NCBI GenBank assembly: GCA_024234935.1
Contig: JACKNI010000004.1
Span: 124,001-188,000, forward strand
DNA length: 64,000 nucleotides
Direction: 5' to 3'
From: Chromatiales bacterium
Lineage (GTDB): Bacteria > Pseudomonadota > Gammaproteobacteria > Steroidobacterales > GCA-2729495
Shown: piece by piece, positions 17,605-24,541 of the stretch
How the letters are laid out: each line of letters opens with the position of its first letter
How positions within the stretch are numbered: position 1 is the first letter of the stretch
Position numbers and translations under genes: made by a program
Notes under the pieces: generated by a model
The model's database searches: none
What the model was told of the DNA's origin: nothing
Seen by the model: only the letters and a program-made list of their open reading frames with translations

Positions 17605-17621
17605 TTCAGTACGGGTTCAGT
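17605..17621. promoter_or_regulatory. Possible OmpR/PhoP-type direct-repeat operator
   Basis: TTCAGT at 17605-17610 and again at 17616-17621 gives an 11-base period, the geometry expected for an OmpR-family response regulator dimer. It lies 50-66 bases upstream of the PepSY-response regulator-kinase operon, so autoregulation is plausible. The sequence is not the enterobacterial PhoP box. Short repeats like this occur by chance, so confidence is low. Confidence 0.3.
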
Positions 17622-17670
17622 GCAGGGGCTCATTCTGCTGCCATTGCCAGCATCCGGATCAGCTCCGACA

Positions 17671-17994
17671 ATGCTCCACATGTCATTTCCGGTCCGTACA
17701 CCACTGCTGCTCATCCTGCTGGCCGGCTTGCTGGCGACAGTGCCGGCAGACGCCGCGAAGCCGGGGGGCGCGGACCGGAAGCGCGATAGCGCTGAAGAAG
17801 CCCCGGCCGTACCGCGTGCGGTGATGAGCAAGGATGCGGCCGTGGCGCTGGTCAGGGAACGCAGCGGTGGCAAGGTGGTGCGCGCCGACCGCTATGAGCA
17901 GGGCGGACGCGCGGTGTACCGGATCCGCGTGCTGACTGCCGATGGCCGGGTACGCGAGTACCGGGTCGATGCGACCACCGGTGCGATGCACTGA
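17671..17994 (+). CDS. Periplasmic PepSY-domain protein
   Basis: 107 residues from ATG 17671 (a second ATG at 17680 is equally possible). Signal peptide at ~5-30 (LLLILLAGLLATVPADA), a charged linker, then one PepSY domain (~52-107) with SKDAAVALVRERSGGKVVRA, YRIRVLTADGRVREYRVD and the closing ATTGAM. PepSY domains bind or inhibit partner proteins in the envelope. The stop is 10 bases from the response-regulator start, so it is co-transcribed with a PhoP/PhoQ-like pair and may modulate the kinase; that is inference from position. Confidence 0.85.
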   Translation: MLHMSFPVRTPLLLILLAGLLATVPADAAKPGGADRKRDSAEEAPAVPRAVMSKDAAVALVRERSGGKVVRADRYEQGGRAVYRIRVLTADGRVREYRVDATTGAMH

Positions 17995-18004
17995 GGAGCT
18001 GCCG

Positions 18005-18688
18005 ATGCGCCTGCTGATCGTTGAGGATGATGCCGCGCTGCGCCAGTCACTGGCGGCGCAGCTGCGTGCGGCGGGTTTCACGGTTGATGAGGCCGGAACG
18101 GCGAGCGAGGCCGAGTACTTTGCCGCCGAATTTGCCGTGCAGCTTGCGATCGTCGATCTCGGTCTGCCGGATCGTTCGGGTGTCGAGCTGATCACCCGCC
18201 TGCGTGCTGCCAGGCACACATTTCCGGTCGTGATTCTCACCGCGCGTGAGCACTGGCAGGACAAGGTCAAGGGCCTGAATGCCGGTGCCGACGATTACGT
18301 CGTCAAGCCTTTCAACATCGATGAACTCAAGGCGCGCATCAATGCCCTCCTGCGCCGTGCCGCCGGACACGCGCAACCGGTGCTGCGTGCGGGTCCGGTG
18401 GCGATGAATACGCAGGCCCGCGAAGTGCGTGTCGATGACCAGGTGGTGACGCTCACGGCCTTTGAGTACCGGCTGCTCGAGATTCTGGTCATGCGCGCAG
18501 GTCAGGTGGTGAGCAAGGCACAACTTACCGACCAGCTCTATGACCAGGACGACGAGCGTGACAGCAATGTGGTGGAGGTGCTGCTGACCCGCCTGCGCAA
18601 CAAACTCGATCCGGAGCGCAAGCTTGGCCTCATCGAAACCGTCCGCGGGCTGGGCTACCGGATGCCGCGCCCGCCGGAACCGGACTGA
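18005..18688 (+). CDS. phoP-like: OmpR/PhoP-family response regulator
   Basis: 227 residues from ATG 18005 with GAGGAG 6 bases upstream. Receiver domain (~1-115): acidic pair in VEDDAAL, phospho-acceptor Asp in VDLGLPDRSG, Thr in ILTARE, Lys in VVKPFN. The DNA-binding winged helix (~130-222) has LTAFEYRLLEILVMRAGQVV and SNVVEVLLTRLRNKL. The kinase gene starts 12 bases downstream. Closest in style to PhoP/QseB regulators that respond to cations or envelope stress. Confidence 0.93.
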   Translation: MRLLIVEDDAALRQSLAAQLRAAGFTVDEAGTASEAEYFAAEFAVQLAIVDLGLPDRSGVELITRLRAARHTFPVVILTAREHWQDKVKGLNAGADDYVVKPFNIDELKARINALLRRAAGHAQPVLRAGPVAMNTQAREVRVDDQVVTLTAFEYRLLEILVMRAGQVVSKAQLTDQLYDQDDERDSNVVEVLLTRLRNKLDPERKLGLIETVRGLGYRMPRPPEPD

Positions 18689-18700
18689 GGCGAATCCCGG

Positions 18701-20080
18701 GTGTCGCGCCGTCGGGCTTCCTTGAGTACCAGTCTGCTGGTGATTACGGCGGTCATGCTTCTCACCGCATTTGGCATCACGATTGCCGTCCTCGACGTGG
18801 TGTTCAGGCGCAGCGCCGAAGCGGCGCTAGGCGATCAGCTCGAAGTGCAGGTGCTGGCGCTGATCGGTGCGGCCGAACCCGACGAGGCGGGCAACCTGTC
18901 GGTGCCGACGCGCCTGCTGGAACCGCGGCTGCGCAATCCGGGATCCGGACTTTACAGCGAGATTCTCGATGCCTCCGGCCTGCCGCTGTGGCGTTCACCC
19001 TCGGCTGTCGGGCTGGAGCTTGCGCCGGGTGCGACGCTGAAGGCCGGCGAGCGCACGGTCAGCCGGCGCCTGCTGCCGGACGGCAGCGAAGTCCTGTTGT
19101 TCGGACTTGGCATCAACTGGGAACTCGGCCCGACGGCCACGCCGGCGTTCCAGGTCTTTGCGGCGGCTGATCTGGCTGGCTACGAAGCGCAGCTCGATCG
19201 CTTCCGGCAGCAGCTGCTCGGCTGGTTCTCCGGCGTCATGTTCGTGCTGCTCGCGGCGCTGTGGCTGGCAATCCGCTTTGCGCTGCGGCCGCTGCGGCGC
19301 ATGTCGGATGAAATCGCGGCGATCGAGGCGGGCGGGCAGGAAGCCTTCAGTGCCGACTATCCGCGCGAACTGGAAGGCGTGACCCGGGGTCTCAACACAC
19401 TGCTCGGTTCCGAGCGACAGCGCATGGATCGCTATCGGACCACGATGGATGACCTGGCGCACAGCCTGAAAACCCCGCTGGCCGTTGTGCGCACCGAACT
19501 CGGCGGTGGTCAGCCCGACGCGGCGACGCTCCGTGCACAGATCGACCGCATGCAAAGTGTCGTCGACTACCAGTTGCGGCGGGCTGCTGCCTCCGGGCCG
19601 CGCAGCCTCGCTGCGCGCGCTGTTGCGCTTGCGCCGCCACTCGAGGACATCGTCAGCAGTCTGCGCAGGATTCATCGCGACAAGGTGGTGACTTGCGAGT
19701 TGCAGATTCCGGAAGGTGCGAGCTATCCGGCCGAGCAGGGTGATCTCTACGAGATCTTCGGCAACCTGCTCGACAATGCCTGGAAATGGTGTGCGAGCCG
19801 CATCGTGGTGACGGTGGCCATGCGCGGCAGCGATGCATTGCTGGTCACCGTGGCCGATGATGGTCCCGGCATTCCCGACGAACAGGCTGCCGCGGTGCTC
19901 GGTCGCGGCATTCGTGTCGAGCAGCGCGGTGATGTTCCCGGCCAGGGCATCGGCCTCGCGGTCGTGCGGGAAATCGTCGGCCTGTATCGCGGCAGCGTCG
20001 AAATCAGGCGCTCGGCGCTCGGCGGCGCGGAGGTGCAGCTGCGCCTGCCGCTGAAGGCCGGGATCCAGGCGAGCGACTAG
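18701..20080 (+). CDS. phoQ-like: PhoQ-like sensor histidine kinase
   Basis: 459 residues from GTG 18701. Two membrane helices (~10-35 and ~170-192) flank a periplasmic sensor of about 135 residues. A HAMP-like segment (~192-245) leads to the H-box MDDLAHSLKTPLAVVRTE with the phosphorylated His. The N-box is LLDNAWKWC, a variant typical of PhoQ rather than the usual LLxNAxKY, and the G-boxes are DDGPGIPDE and GQGIGLAVV. Third gene of the PepSY-regulator-kinase operon. Confidence 0.92.
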   Translation: MSRRRASLSTSLLVITAVMLLTAFGITIAVLDVVFRRSAEAALGDQLEVQVLALIGAAEPDEAGNLSVPTRLLEPRLRNPGSGLYSEILDASGLPLWRSPSAVGLELAPGATLKAGERTVSRRLLPDGSEVLLFGLGINWELGPTATPAFQVFAAADLAGYEAQLDRFRQQLLGWFSGVMFVLLAALWLAIRFALRPLRRMSDEIAAIEAGGQEAFSADYPRELEGVTRGLNTLLGSERQRMDRYRTTMDDLAHSLKTPLAVVRTELGGGQPDAATLRAQIDRMQSVVDYQLRRAAASGPRSLAARAVALAPPLEDIVSSLRRIHRDKVVTCELQIPEGASYPAEQGDLYEIFGNLLDNAWKWCASRIVVTVAMRGSDALLVTVADDGPGIPDEQAAAVLGRGIRVEQRGDVPGQGIGLAVVREIVGLYRGSVEIRRSALGGAEVQLRLPLKAGIQASD

Positions 20081-20092
20081 CCTCCGGACGGA

Positions 20093-21466
20093 TCACAGCC
20101 CGGGTGGGCGCTGACTGTCCTCGTGCATCCTGATCAGGAAGTTGCGCACCGCCGGCTCGGCTTCATCACGGCTCATCAGGCGCTGGTCGGCGAGCAGCTT
20201 CGCCATGTCGCGGATCGAACGGCGCCCGTCGATCATGCCCATGATGAAGGCATAGATACGGGTCGTCATGGTCTGCAGTTCAAAGGCCGGCAGCAGCGGT
20301 ACCGGCTGTGTCCCGCTGATCAGCCAGTCGGGCAATGCGCGATGGCGGGCCGGTTGCGGCTCCGAGCGCGTCTTGTCGGCAACGATGGTGATGACATTCT
20401 CCAGCCGACCGTGCCGGCTGGCTGGCGAGCACATATAAGGAATGTCGTCCTCGCGGACGTCCGGTTCGGCAAAGCCGGTGTCCATCACGATGGCGAGTGT
20501 TTCCTCGAGACTGTATCGCTGGCTGGCCAGGGCCTGGGCGAAGCTGAGCGAGCCGAAACAGATCCAGCGACCACCGGGCTTCAGCAGGTTGTTCAGCCGC
20601 ACGGCAAGTATGCGGAAGTCTTCCGGCAGGATGTCCACGACCCAGGGTGTGACGATCACGTCGAAGCTGCCGGCAGAAAGCGGCGGACGCAGTGCATCGC
20701 CGAGTACCAGATGAAAACCCTCGCGCACCGGTTCCGGTGCGACCAGCTCGCGCAGTACAGCGTGCTCTGCCAGCGTGCGTGGCGCGAGCGGGAACTCCCA
20801 GAGTTCGGTCGCTTCACCGGCTGTGGCGCGGCGTGCGATCAGTGCGAGCAGCGGATTGAAATCCAGTGCCAGCGTGAGGCCGACTGCATACTCCTGATGC
20901 AGATCGTAGGCGAGCCGGCCCGCACCCGAGCCAAGCACCAGCAGGCCATCGACGGAATCCCGTCCCGGCAGTGCCCCGCCGACCAGCCTGAGTGCCGCTT
21001 CGTTTTCCTTATCGCCCCAGGCCCAGTCGCGATGGATATTCGGGTAGTACGTGGTCAGGCCCTGGTCGCCGGGCAACCGGGTCTGCAGGGCCATATGAGT
21101 GGCAAGCGTGCCCTGCGCCTGGTGAACCGCGAGCGGCGTGAGCAGTTCGCGCAGGCGCCTGATCTGGTCGACAGTCGCCCGGTTGAGAAGGTTCAGACGA
21201 TCGCGGGTCAGCGGCCGCAGCCGGGGATTCTGCAGCTCGGCCTGCAGTTCCATGGCTTCCTTGCCGAGTTTTTCGAGTGTGAATTGCAGTTTCCCGCGCC
21301 ACTCCGTCAGTGTGGCGGCGGGTTCGGCGAACAGGCAGGGCACATCGGCCAGCGACGGGAAGTTGATCCCGCAGGCACCGCAGCCCCAGCTGCGGTCCGG
21401 GTAGTGCCGGAGCGGCTGCTCGCAGCGGGGACAGGCGAGGTAGGCTGCGAGCGCGGGAGATGACAT
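20093..21466 (-). CDS. SAM-dependent methyltransferase with zinc ribbon (carnosine N-methyltransferase-like core)
   Basis: 457 residues. The N-terminus is a Trm112-like zinc ribbon (CPRCEQPL and CGACGINFPSLADVPCLF, ~12-46). A helical region (~55-125) follows, then a class I methyltransferase fold (~145-350): motif I LLVLGSGAGRLAYDL, acidic LALDFNPLL, motif IV-like FDVIVTPWVVDILPED and the post-IV segment LLKPGGRWICFGSL. The spacing and VDILPED...LKPGGRWICFG resemble eukaryotic carnosine N-methyltransferases (N2227 group). The C-terminal ~90 residues form a small winged-helix or PqqD-like domain. Substrate unknown. The open frame begins within the duplicated island boundary (start codon about 8 bases from it). 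It is convergent with the PhoQ-like kinase. Confidence 0.75.
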   Translation of the reverse strand: MSSPALAAYLACPRCEQPLRHYPDRSWGCGACGINFPSLADVPCLFAEPAATLTEWRGKLQFTLEKLGKEAMELQAELQNPRLRPLTRDRLNLLNRATVDQIRRLRELLTPLAVHQAQGTLATHMALQTRLPGDQGLTTYYPNIHRDWAWGDKENEAALRLVGGALPGRDSVDGLLVLGSGAGRLAYDLHQEYAVGLTLALDFNPLLALIARRATAGEATELWEFPLAPRTLAEHAVLRELVAPEPVREGFHLVLGDALRPPLSAGSFDVIVTPWVVDILPEDFRILAVRLNNLLKPGGRWICFGSLSFAQALASQRYSLEETLAIVMDTGFAEPDVREDDIPYMCSPASRHGRLENVITIVADKTRSEPQPARHRALPDWLISGTQPVPLLPAFELQTMTTRIYAFIMGMIDGRRSIRDMAKLLADQRLMSRDEAEPAVRNFLIRMHEDSQRPPGL

Positions 21467-21492
21467 CCGCTGATTATGGCATCGGAAAGGCT

Positions 21493-21642
21493 CTAGGTGA
21501 TTGAGCCGTTCACGATCGGTGCAAAGGCGGTCAGCGAATCGCGCAGGGCGCTGTTGCCGAGGCCGTGACCGGGGAACAGGCCGGCGAAGTTGCCCTGCTG
21601 CCCGTGCAGCGCCACGTAGTTGAGCAGCACGGTTTCAACCAG
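21493..21642 (-). pseudogene. Duplicated 3'-terminal fragment of the DUF1501 gene
   Basis: About 50 codons ending in TAG. They encode the tail of a DUF1501 protein (ALHGQQGNFAGLFPGHG, GNSALRDSLTAFAPIVNGS) and are close in sequence to the end of the intact gene at 24542-26158. Similarity begins upstream at about 21473 (TTATGGCATCGGAAA is shared) and stops sharply near 21642. No start and no upstream domain are present. This is either a remnant of a duplication with the IS91-like events nearby or the end of a lost tandem paralogue. Confidence 0.85.
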
Positions 21643-21701
21643 TTTCAGCGCAAGCGTAGCAATACGACGACGAATGCGTGCTTAAGCTTGCGCCCGGGAA
21701 G

Positions 21702-22133
21702 TCAGTTGCGACCGGTGGTGATGATCGCGAGCGCTTCGTGGGCGGGCAGAATGCGGATCTGGTGGAATGTGCCGATGTCCAGTAGGTCGCGGTCGCCGGA
21801 AACGATGAGTGAGGCACCGGCAGCGAGCGCACAGGCGAGCACATGGTCGTCGTCGGCGTCGCGACTGGTGGGCGCTGCGAGTGGTTGCGGGTCAACAAGG
21901 ACAGCCAGGTGCTGATAATCAGCAACGAGGCCGGCAGCCGAGAGCTGGACAGACTGAATGCGCCGGGTGAATTTGCTGCGACCGATGACCTCGGCGAGTT
22001 CGGCAAGCAGGACGAGACTGGTGTGCAGTGTGATGTCGCCGGCCCGCGCGCGGTTGATGATCTGACGTGGTGGACCCTGCCAGAGCAGCCCCGAGAGGAT
22101 GGTGTTGGTGTCAGCGACGATCCGCACGGGCAC
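21702..22133 (-). CDS. PIN-domain toxin (VapC-like)
   Basis: 143 residues from GTG 22133 (a second GTG at 22127 is equally good); the open frame extends to 22178 but would fully overlap the antitoxin tail. PIN motifs: first Asp in VADTNTILSG, Glu in LLAELAEVIG, Asp cluster in RDADDDHVLACAL, last acidic site in SGDRDLLDIG. The four acidic residues of the Mg-dependent RNase site are all present. It overlaps the end of the upstream DUF2281-like gene, the classic type II toxin-antitoxin arrangement with the antitoxin first. Confidence 0.88.
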   Translation of the reverse strand: MPVRIVADTNTILSGLLWQGPPRQIINRARAGDITLHTSLVLLAELAEVIGRSKFTRRIQSVQLSAAGLVADYQHLAVLVDPQPLAAPTSRDADDDHVLACALAAGASLIVSGDRDLLDIGTFHQIRILPAHEALAIITTGRN

Positions 22134-22362
22134 GGCGCTCGGCACGCACGGCGTCGATCTCGGCCTGAATCTCCTCACTGCTCATCGGCGGCTCGTCGAT
22201 GGCATCGAGTCGCTTGAACGCATCGCCCAGCCGGCGCGCAGCCTCCGAGCGCTCCTCGGCGTCGCGCTTCTCCAGGAAGTCCACAAAGTCGGCGACTTCG
22301 GCCTGGCGCTCAGGCGGGAGACGCTGGAGTTTGTCGATCAGGGTGCGGGTATTGGCGTTCAT
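22111..22362 (-). CDS. DUF2281-like antitoxin partner of the PIN toxin
   Basis: 83 residues from ATG 22362 (MNANTRTLID); the frame runs further upstream without support. The N-terminal segment LIDKLQRLPPERQAEVADFVDFLEKR matches the DUF2281-type antitoxin helix-turn region, followed by a charged helical tail (DEPPMSSEEIQAEIDAVR) likely to wrap the toxin. Its last 17-23 bases overlap the toxin start. No palindromic operator was identified upstream; the next DNA is the severed MBL-hydrolase tail. Confidence 0.85.
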   Translation of the reverse strand: MNANTRTLIDKLQRLPPERQAEVADFVDFLEKRDAEERSEAARRLGDAFKRLDAIDEPPMSSEEIQAEIDAVRAERRARADRR

Positions 22363-22433
22363 GGAAAACGGCCCTGAAGGTATGTGTCGGCGGCTTATTC
22401 TGCGCCATTTGGGTTGACTACTTCCAGTCAAGC

Positions 22434-22604
22434 CTACCTGCGTCCCGCAGCCGCCAGCGCCCGGTCACCCACAAAGGGATTGCCTTGCCGCTCCTGCCCG
22501 AAAGTCGAGGTCGGGCCGTGGCCGGGTACAAACGTCACCGCGTTGCCACGTGGCCAGAGTCTGCCGGTGATTGATGCGATCAGCGTGGCGTAGTCACCGC
22601 CCGG
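22434..22604 (-). pseudogene. Severed C-terminal tail of an MBL-fold hydrolase
   Basis: The minus strand from about 22604 down to a TAG at 22434-22436 reads GGDYATLIASITGRLWP, then FVPGHGPTSTFGQERQGNPFVG. This is the closing segment of metallo-beta-lactamase-fold hydrolases of the YcbL/glyoxalase-II-like group (the PGHGP motif carries a metal-binding His). All upstream catalytic parts, including HxHxDH, are missing. The break falls within about 12 bases of the IS91-like transposase remnant at 22616. No start codon context remains. Confidence 0.8.
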
Positions 22605-22615
22605 AAAATGGAGTT

Positions 22616-22747
22616 GACCCGCAAGTCATCGGGCGGATCCTTGCGCACCTGGAGCAAACAAAGCCGGCGAGCGGCTCAGCGGCTGACCTCACCACAGCAC
22701 ACCGCGCCCGCGGCCCGCCGGGGCAGCGGGAGTTCGATCTCAACTGA
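22616..22747 (+). pseudogene. IS91-family transposase, 3' remnant (copy 1)
   Basis: Forty-three codons plus stop reading DPQVIGRILAHLEQTK then RGPPGQREFDLN. It is almost the same as the end of copy 2 at 24183-24380, where the upstream CERCGGKVRIIASIED identifies the IS91/IS801-type transposase C-terminus. It starts abruptly at 22616, abutting the MBL-hydrolase tail. It has no catalytic tyrosines or start and cannot act alone. Confidence 0.8.
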
Positions 22748-22928
22748 GCACGCCCAGCGTGCCCGAGCTACGGGCGCGCAGTGGGCGGCTGTGTCCTCGG
22801 CATCCCGCACGGCGAGAATCCCGCCCGCAGGCCTGAATTTCCCGCGGCGCAACCGGCTGCTACAGCACTGGGCCACGGGTTACCGAGGGTCGCCGGCTTC
22901 TCGCCGTGCGGCTACACTGTCGGCAACA

Positions 22929-22951
22929 GGGGCTTTGAACGTCCTATTCGC
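22929..22951 (+). other. oriIS-like terminus, copy 1
   Basis: GGGCTTTGAACGTCCTATTCGC is shared with 24464-24485 (there GGGCGTTGAACG...). In IS91-type elements the replication-origin end lies downstream of the transposase, as here. The stop codon of the convergent antitoxin gene (22944-22946 on the minus strand) is inside this terminus. The base after it is not the GTTC expected of IS91-type targets, so the original target may have changed. Confidence 0.6.
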
Positions 22952-23252
22952 CGAGTGCCGCCAGGCCCTTGTCGTTAACGAGGTTCAGGAGTTTCAACGA
23001 CGGACCGTTGGGCTTCTTCTGGCCTTGCTCCCATTTCTGCACAGTGGATGCACTCGTATTCAGGTAGGCCGCGAACACCGCCTGACTGGCCTTGTTCCGC
23101 ATGCGCAGGCGTCTGATTTGTGCAGCACTCAAGTTTCGGATCGGCGGCAGGCAGAGAGCATCGAACTCGCGCATGGTCTTGGCGCTCATGACACCGGCAT
23201 CGCGCAAGCCTTCTGCCGTCTTGTACACCGTATCCAGGATCTTCCTAGCCAT
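22944..23252 (-). CDS. HTH-Xre antitoxin (HigA/NadS-like)
   Basis: 102 residues. Three ATGs follow AAGGAGG directly; the third (23252, MARKILDTVY) has the best spacing of 6 bases and is chosen. The N-terminal helical part is followed by a C-terminal HTH (~55-95) with NKASQAVFAAYLNTSASTVQKWEQG. The HTH at the C-terminal side is usual for toxin-first systems of the HigBA/NadS group. It overlaps the toxin gene end by 8 bases. Its final Glu and stop codon lie in the oriIS-like terminus of IS91 copy 1, so the last residues may have been replaced when the element landed. Confidence 0.88.
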   Translation of the reverse strand: MARKILDTVYKTAEGLRDAGVMSAKTMREFDALCLPPIRNLSAAQIRRLRMRNKASQAVFAAYLNTSASTVQKWEQGQKKPNGPSLKLLNLVNDKGLAALGE

Positions 23253-23625
23253 CATCATCCTCCTTGATCTCAATCAGTTCGCCGGCCTTCAGCGCCTTGC
23301 CTAACGACGTTGCTGTGTAGCCCAGCAACTCCTTCGCCAACAACTTCAACGCCTGCAGTTCCTTTTCACTGACGTTGCCGCGTTCGTTCTTGGCAAAGCC
23401 GTAAATGAAAAACGCCTTGTCACCTTGCTTGAAGGCAACCAAGGTCCGGGCGCTGCCGCGCTTCCCGCGGCCCGGAAAGGCCACCCGTTTCTTGACCACC
23501 TGACCACCCAAATGGGCATCGATCAGGCCTCGCTCTATCTCAGCCACGGCAGTAGCAAGCGCCGCATCGCCAAGACCCTCGCCTCTTGCCCACTTGGCGA
23601 AGGCCCTGGCTTTAAAGGTCTGCAT
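23245..23625 (-). CDS. RelE/HigB-superfamily toxin
   Basis: 126 residues, starting MQTFKARAFAKWARGEGL. A RelE/ParE-type beta-sheet region (~40-95) includes KKRVAFPGRGKRGSARTLVAFK and DKAFFIYGFAKNERGNVS, resembling the toxins paired with NadS/HigA antitoxins. Such toxins cleave ribosome-bound mRNA. Toxin precedes antitoxin and the two overlap by 8 bases. An extended -10 promoter is visible 26 bases upstream. Confidence 0.87.
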   Translation of the reverse strand: MQTFKARAFAKWARGEGLGDAALATAVAEIERGLIDAHLGGQVVKKRVAFPGRGKRGSARTLVAFKQGDKAFFIYGFAKNERGNVSEKELQALKLLAKELLGYTATSLGKALKAGELIEIKEDDDG

Positions 23626-23646
23626 GGCCGCTGCTCAGCATTGAAG

Positions 23647-23666
23647 CACTACTATAGCACTTAGTG
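23647..23666 (-). promoter_or_regulatory. Promoter and possible operator of the RelE/Xre pair
   Basis: On the minus strand TGCTATAGT forms an extended -10 (TATAGT at 23656-23651), 25 bases before the toxin ATG. It sits inside an inverted repeat CACTA-N10-TAGTG (23647-23651 and 23662-23666), a natural place for the Xre antitoxin to repress its own operon. No good -35 hexamer is visible, which an extended -10 can tolerate. Confidence 0.5.
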
Positions 23667-23803
23667 ATATAGGTTGATTCACTTTTCCAGGGTTTCATTG
23701 AAGTGGCGGGAGAACCTCGTTGACGTCCCTCCAGATTTCGCCCCCCTCAGCCCTGATCACGATAATGAAGTGCGACAGACGCGCACGTTGCTCCACCGAT
23801 GAA

Positions 23804-24157
23804 CTACACCAGCAATAAGAACGTAAGCCACCAGCGTTCGCGAGACGGACTGCTGGCGAACTCAGCGAGAATCTGAAAATGGCGACTCGGGGTTGCCAGG
23901 TACAGGTACTGTGCGGTGAACAGCCCGACGAATGTGCCAATTGCGAGAACGCCAGCGAATTCTCGAAACAAGTAGCGTGAATCGAGGAGGTATTGGACCA
24001 GCGCCACTGCGCCTTGTACATATGTCCCGTAAACCACCGTCATGAGCGTGATCACAGCGGACCCCATACTCGCTGGGCGGATCCCGCGATCCCGTTGCAT
24101 CGAGTTGAGGGACTGATTCAGGCGAAAGTAAATGTATCGTAACGGTCGGCCTACCAC
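23804..24157 (-). CDS. Hypothetical membrane protein inside the island
   Basis: 117 residues if started at ATG 24157; a later ATG at 24100 gives 98. Two or three hydrophobic helices are visible (about GSAVITLMTVVYGTY, EFAGVLAIGTFVGLFTAQYLY and a C-terminal LTFLLLV). Base composition is lower in GC than the neighbours. The frame ends at TAG in the final hydrophobic stretch, so the gene may be truncated or frameshifted; coding-like sequence may continue in another frame towards 23700. No family recognised, and coding status is uncertain. Confidence 0.4.
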   Translation of the reverse strand: MVGRPLRYIYFRLNQSLNSMQRDRGIRPASMGSAVITLMTVVYGTYVQGAVALVQYLLDSRYLFREFAGVLAIGTFVGLFTAQYLYLATPSRHFQILAEFASSPSRERWWLTFLLLV

Positions 24158-24182
24158 GACTCATTGCCCCCAAGTGTTGCCC

Positions 24183-24380
24183 GAGCGATTGTATATCGAG
24201 CGGTGTGAGCGCTGTGGCGGGAAGGTCAGGATCATTGCCAGTATCGAGGACCCGCAAGTCATCGGGCGGATCCTTGCGTACCTGGAGCCAACAAAGCCGG
24301 CGAGCGGCTCAGCGGCTGACCTGACCACAGCACACCGCGCCCGCGGCCCGCCGGGGCAGGAAGAGTTCGACCTCAACTGA
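24183..24380 (+). pseudogene. IS91-family transposase, 3' remnant (copy 2)
   Basis: The plus frame reads RLYIERCERCGGKVRIIASI, EDPQVIGRILAYLEPTK and ends RGPPGQEEFDLN. The zinc-finger-like CERCGG followed by VRIIASIEDP is the C-terminal signature of IS91/IS801-type (Y2, rolling-circle) transposases. The N-terminal catalytic half is missing; the open frame from 24132 includes unrelated sequence upstream. Copy 1 lies at 22616-22747. Confidence 0.8.
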
Positions 24381-24463
24381 GCACGCCCAGCGTGCCCGAG
24401 CCATCGGCCACGGTTGGTGCGATTCGCCGGTGCCGCGCCGGACGGCTACACGGCCGGCAACAT

Positions 24464-24485
24464 GGGCGTTGAACGTCCTATTCGC
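24464..24485 (+). other. oriIS-like terminus, copy 2, with GTTC target
   Basis: GGGCGTTGAACGTCCTATTCGC resembles the ISCR oriIS core from memory and matches the copy 1 terminus at 22929-22951. The next four bases are GTTC, the target tetranucleotide of IS91-type transposition. It marks the 3' boundary of the element, about 57 bases from the stop codon of the DUF1501 gene. Confidence 0.65.
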
Positions 24486-24541
24486 GTTCGGCAACGAGGC
24501 CTCCGTGCTCGTCGGCGACTTCTTATGGCATCGGAAACGCC

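Larger units (their letters stand above)
22616..22951 (+). mobile_element. IS91/ISCR-like element end, copy 1 (transposase tail to oriIS)
   Basis: This stretch contains the transposase tail and, directly after its stop, a GCACGC-CCA-GCGTGC hairpin (22748-22762) that is also present after copy 2. About 165 bases less like copy 2 follow. It closes with CTTTGAACGTCCTATTCGC (ending 22951), which resembles the oriIS of ISCR elements as I recall it (GCGTTTGAACTTCCTATACC). The middle is longer than in copy 2. The element's 5' part is absent. Confidence 0.65.
24183..24485 (+). mobile_element. IS91/ISCR-like element end, copy 2 (transposase tail to oriIS)
   Basis: Transposase remnant, then the GCACGC-CCA-GCGTGC hairpin (24381-24395), then about 70 bases to the oriIS-like terminus ending at 24485, immediately followed by GTTC (24486-24489). 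IS91-family elements insert next to GTTC/GAAC tetranucleotides, so this end appears intact. The downstream flank (TTATGGCATCGGAAA, about 24525 on) is the one also found at 21473, just before the duplicated DUF1501 tail. Confidence 0.7.

Noticed and set aside
20123..21463. A 446-codon plus-strand frame opposite the methyltransferase
   Set aside because: Shadow of a coding gene with recognisable motifs on the minus strand.
22608..23267. A 219-codon plus-strand frame over the IS91 end and antitoxin
   Set aside because: It mixes the transposase region in a wrong frame with the antisense of the antitoxin.
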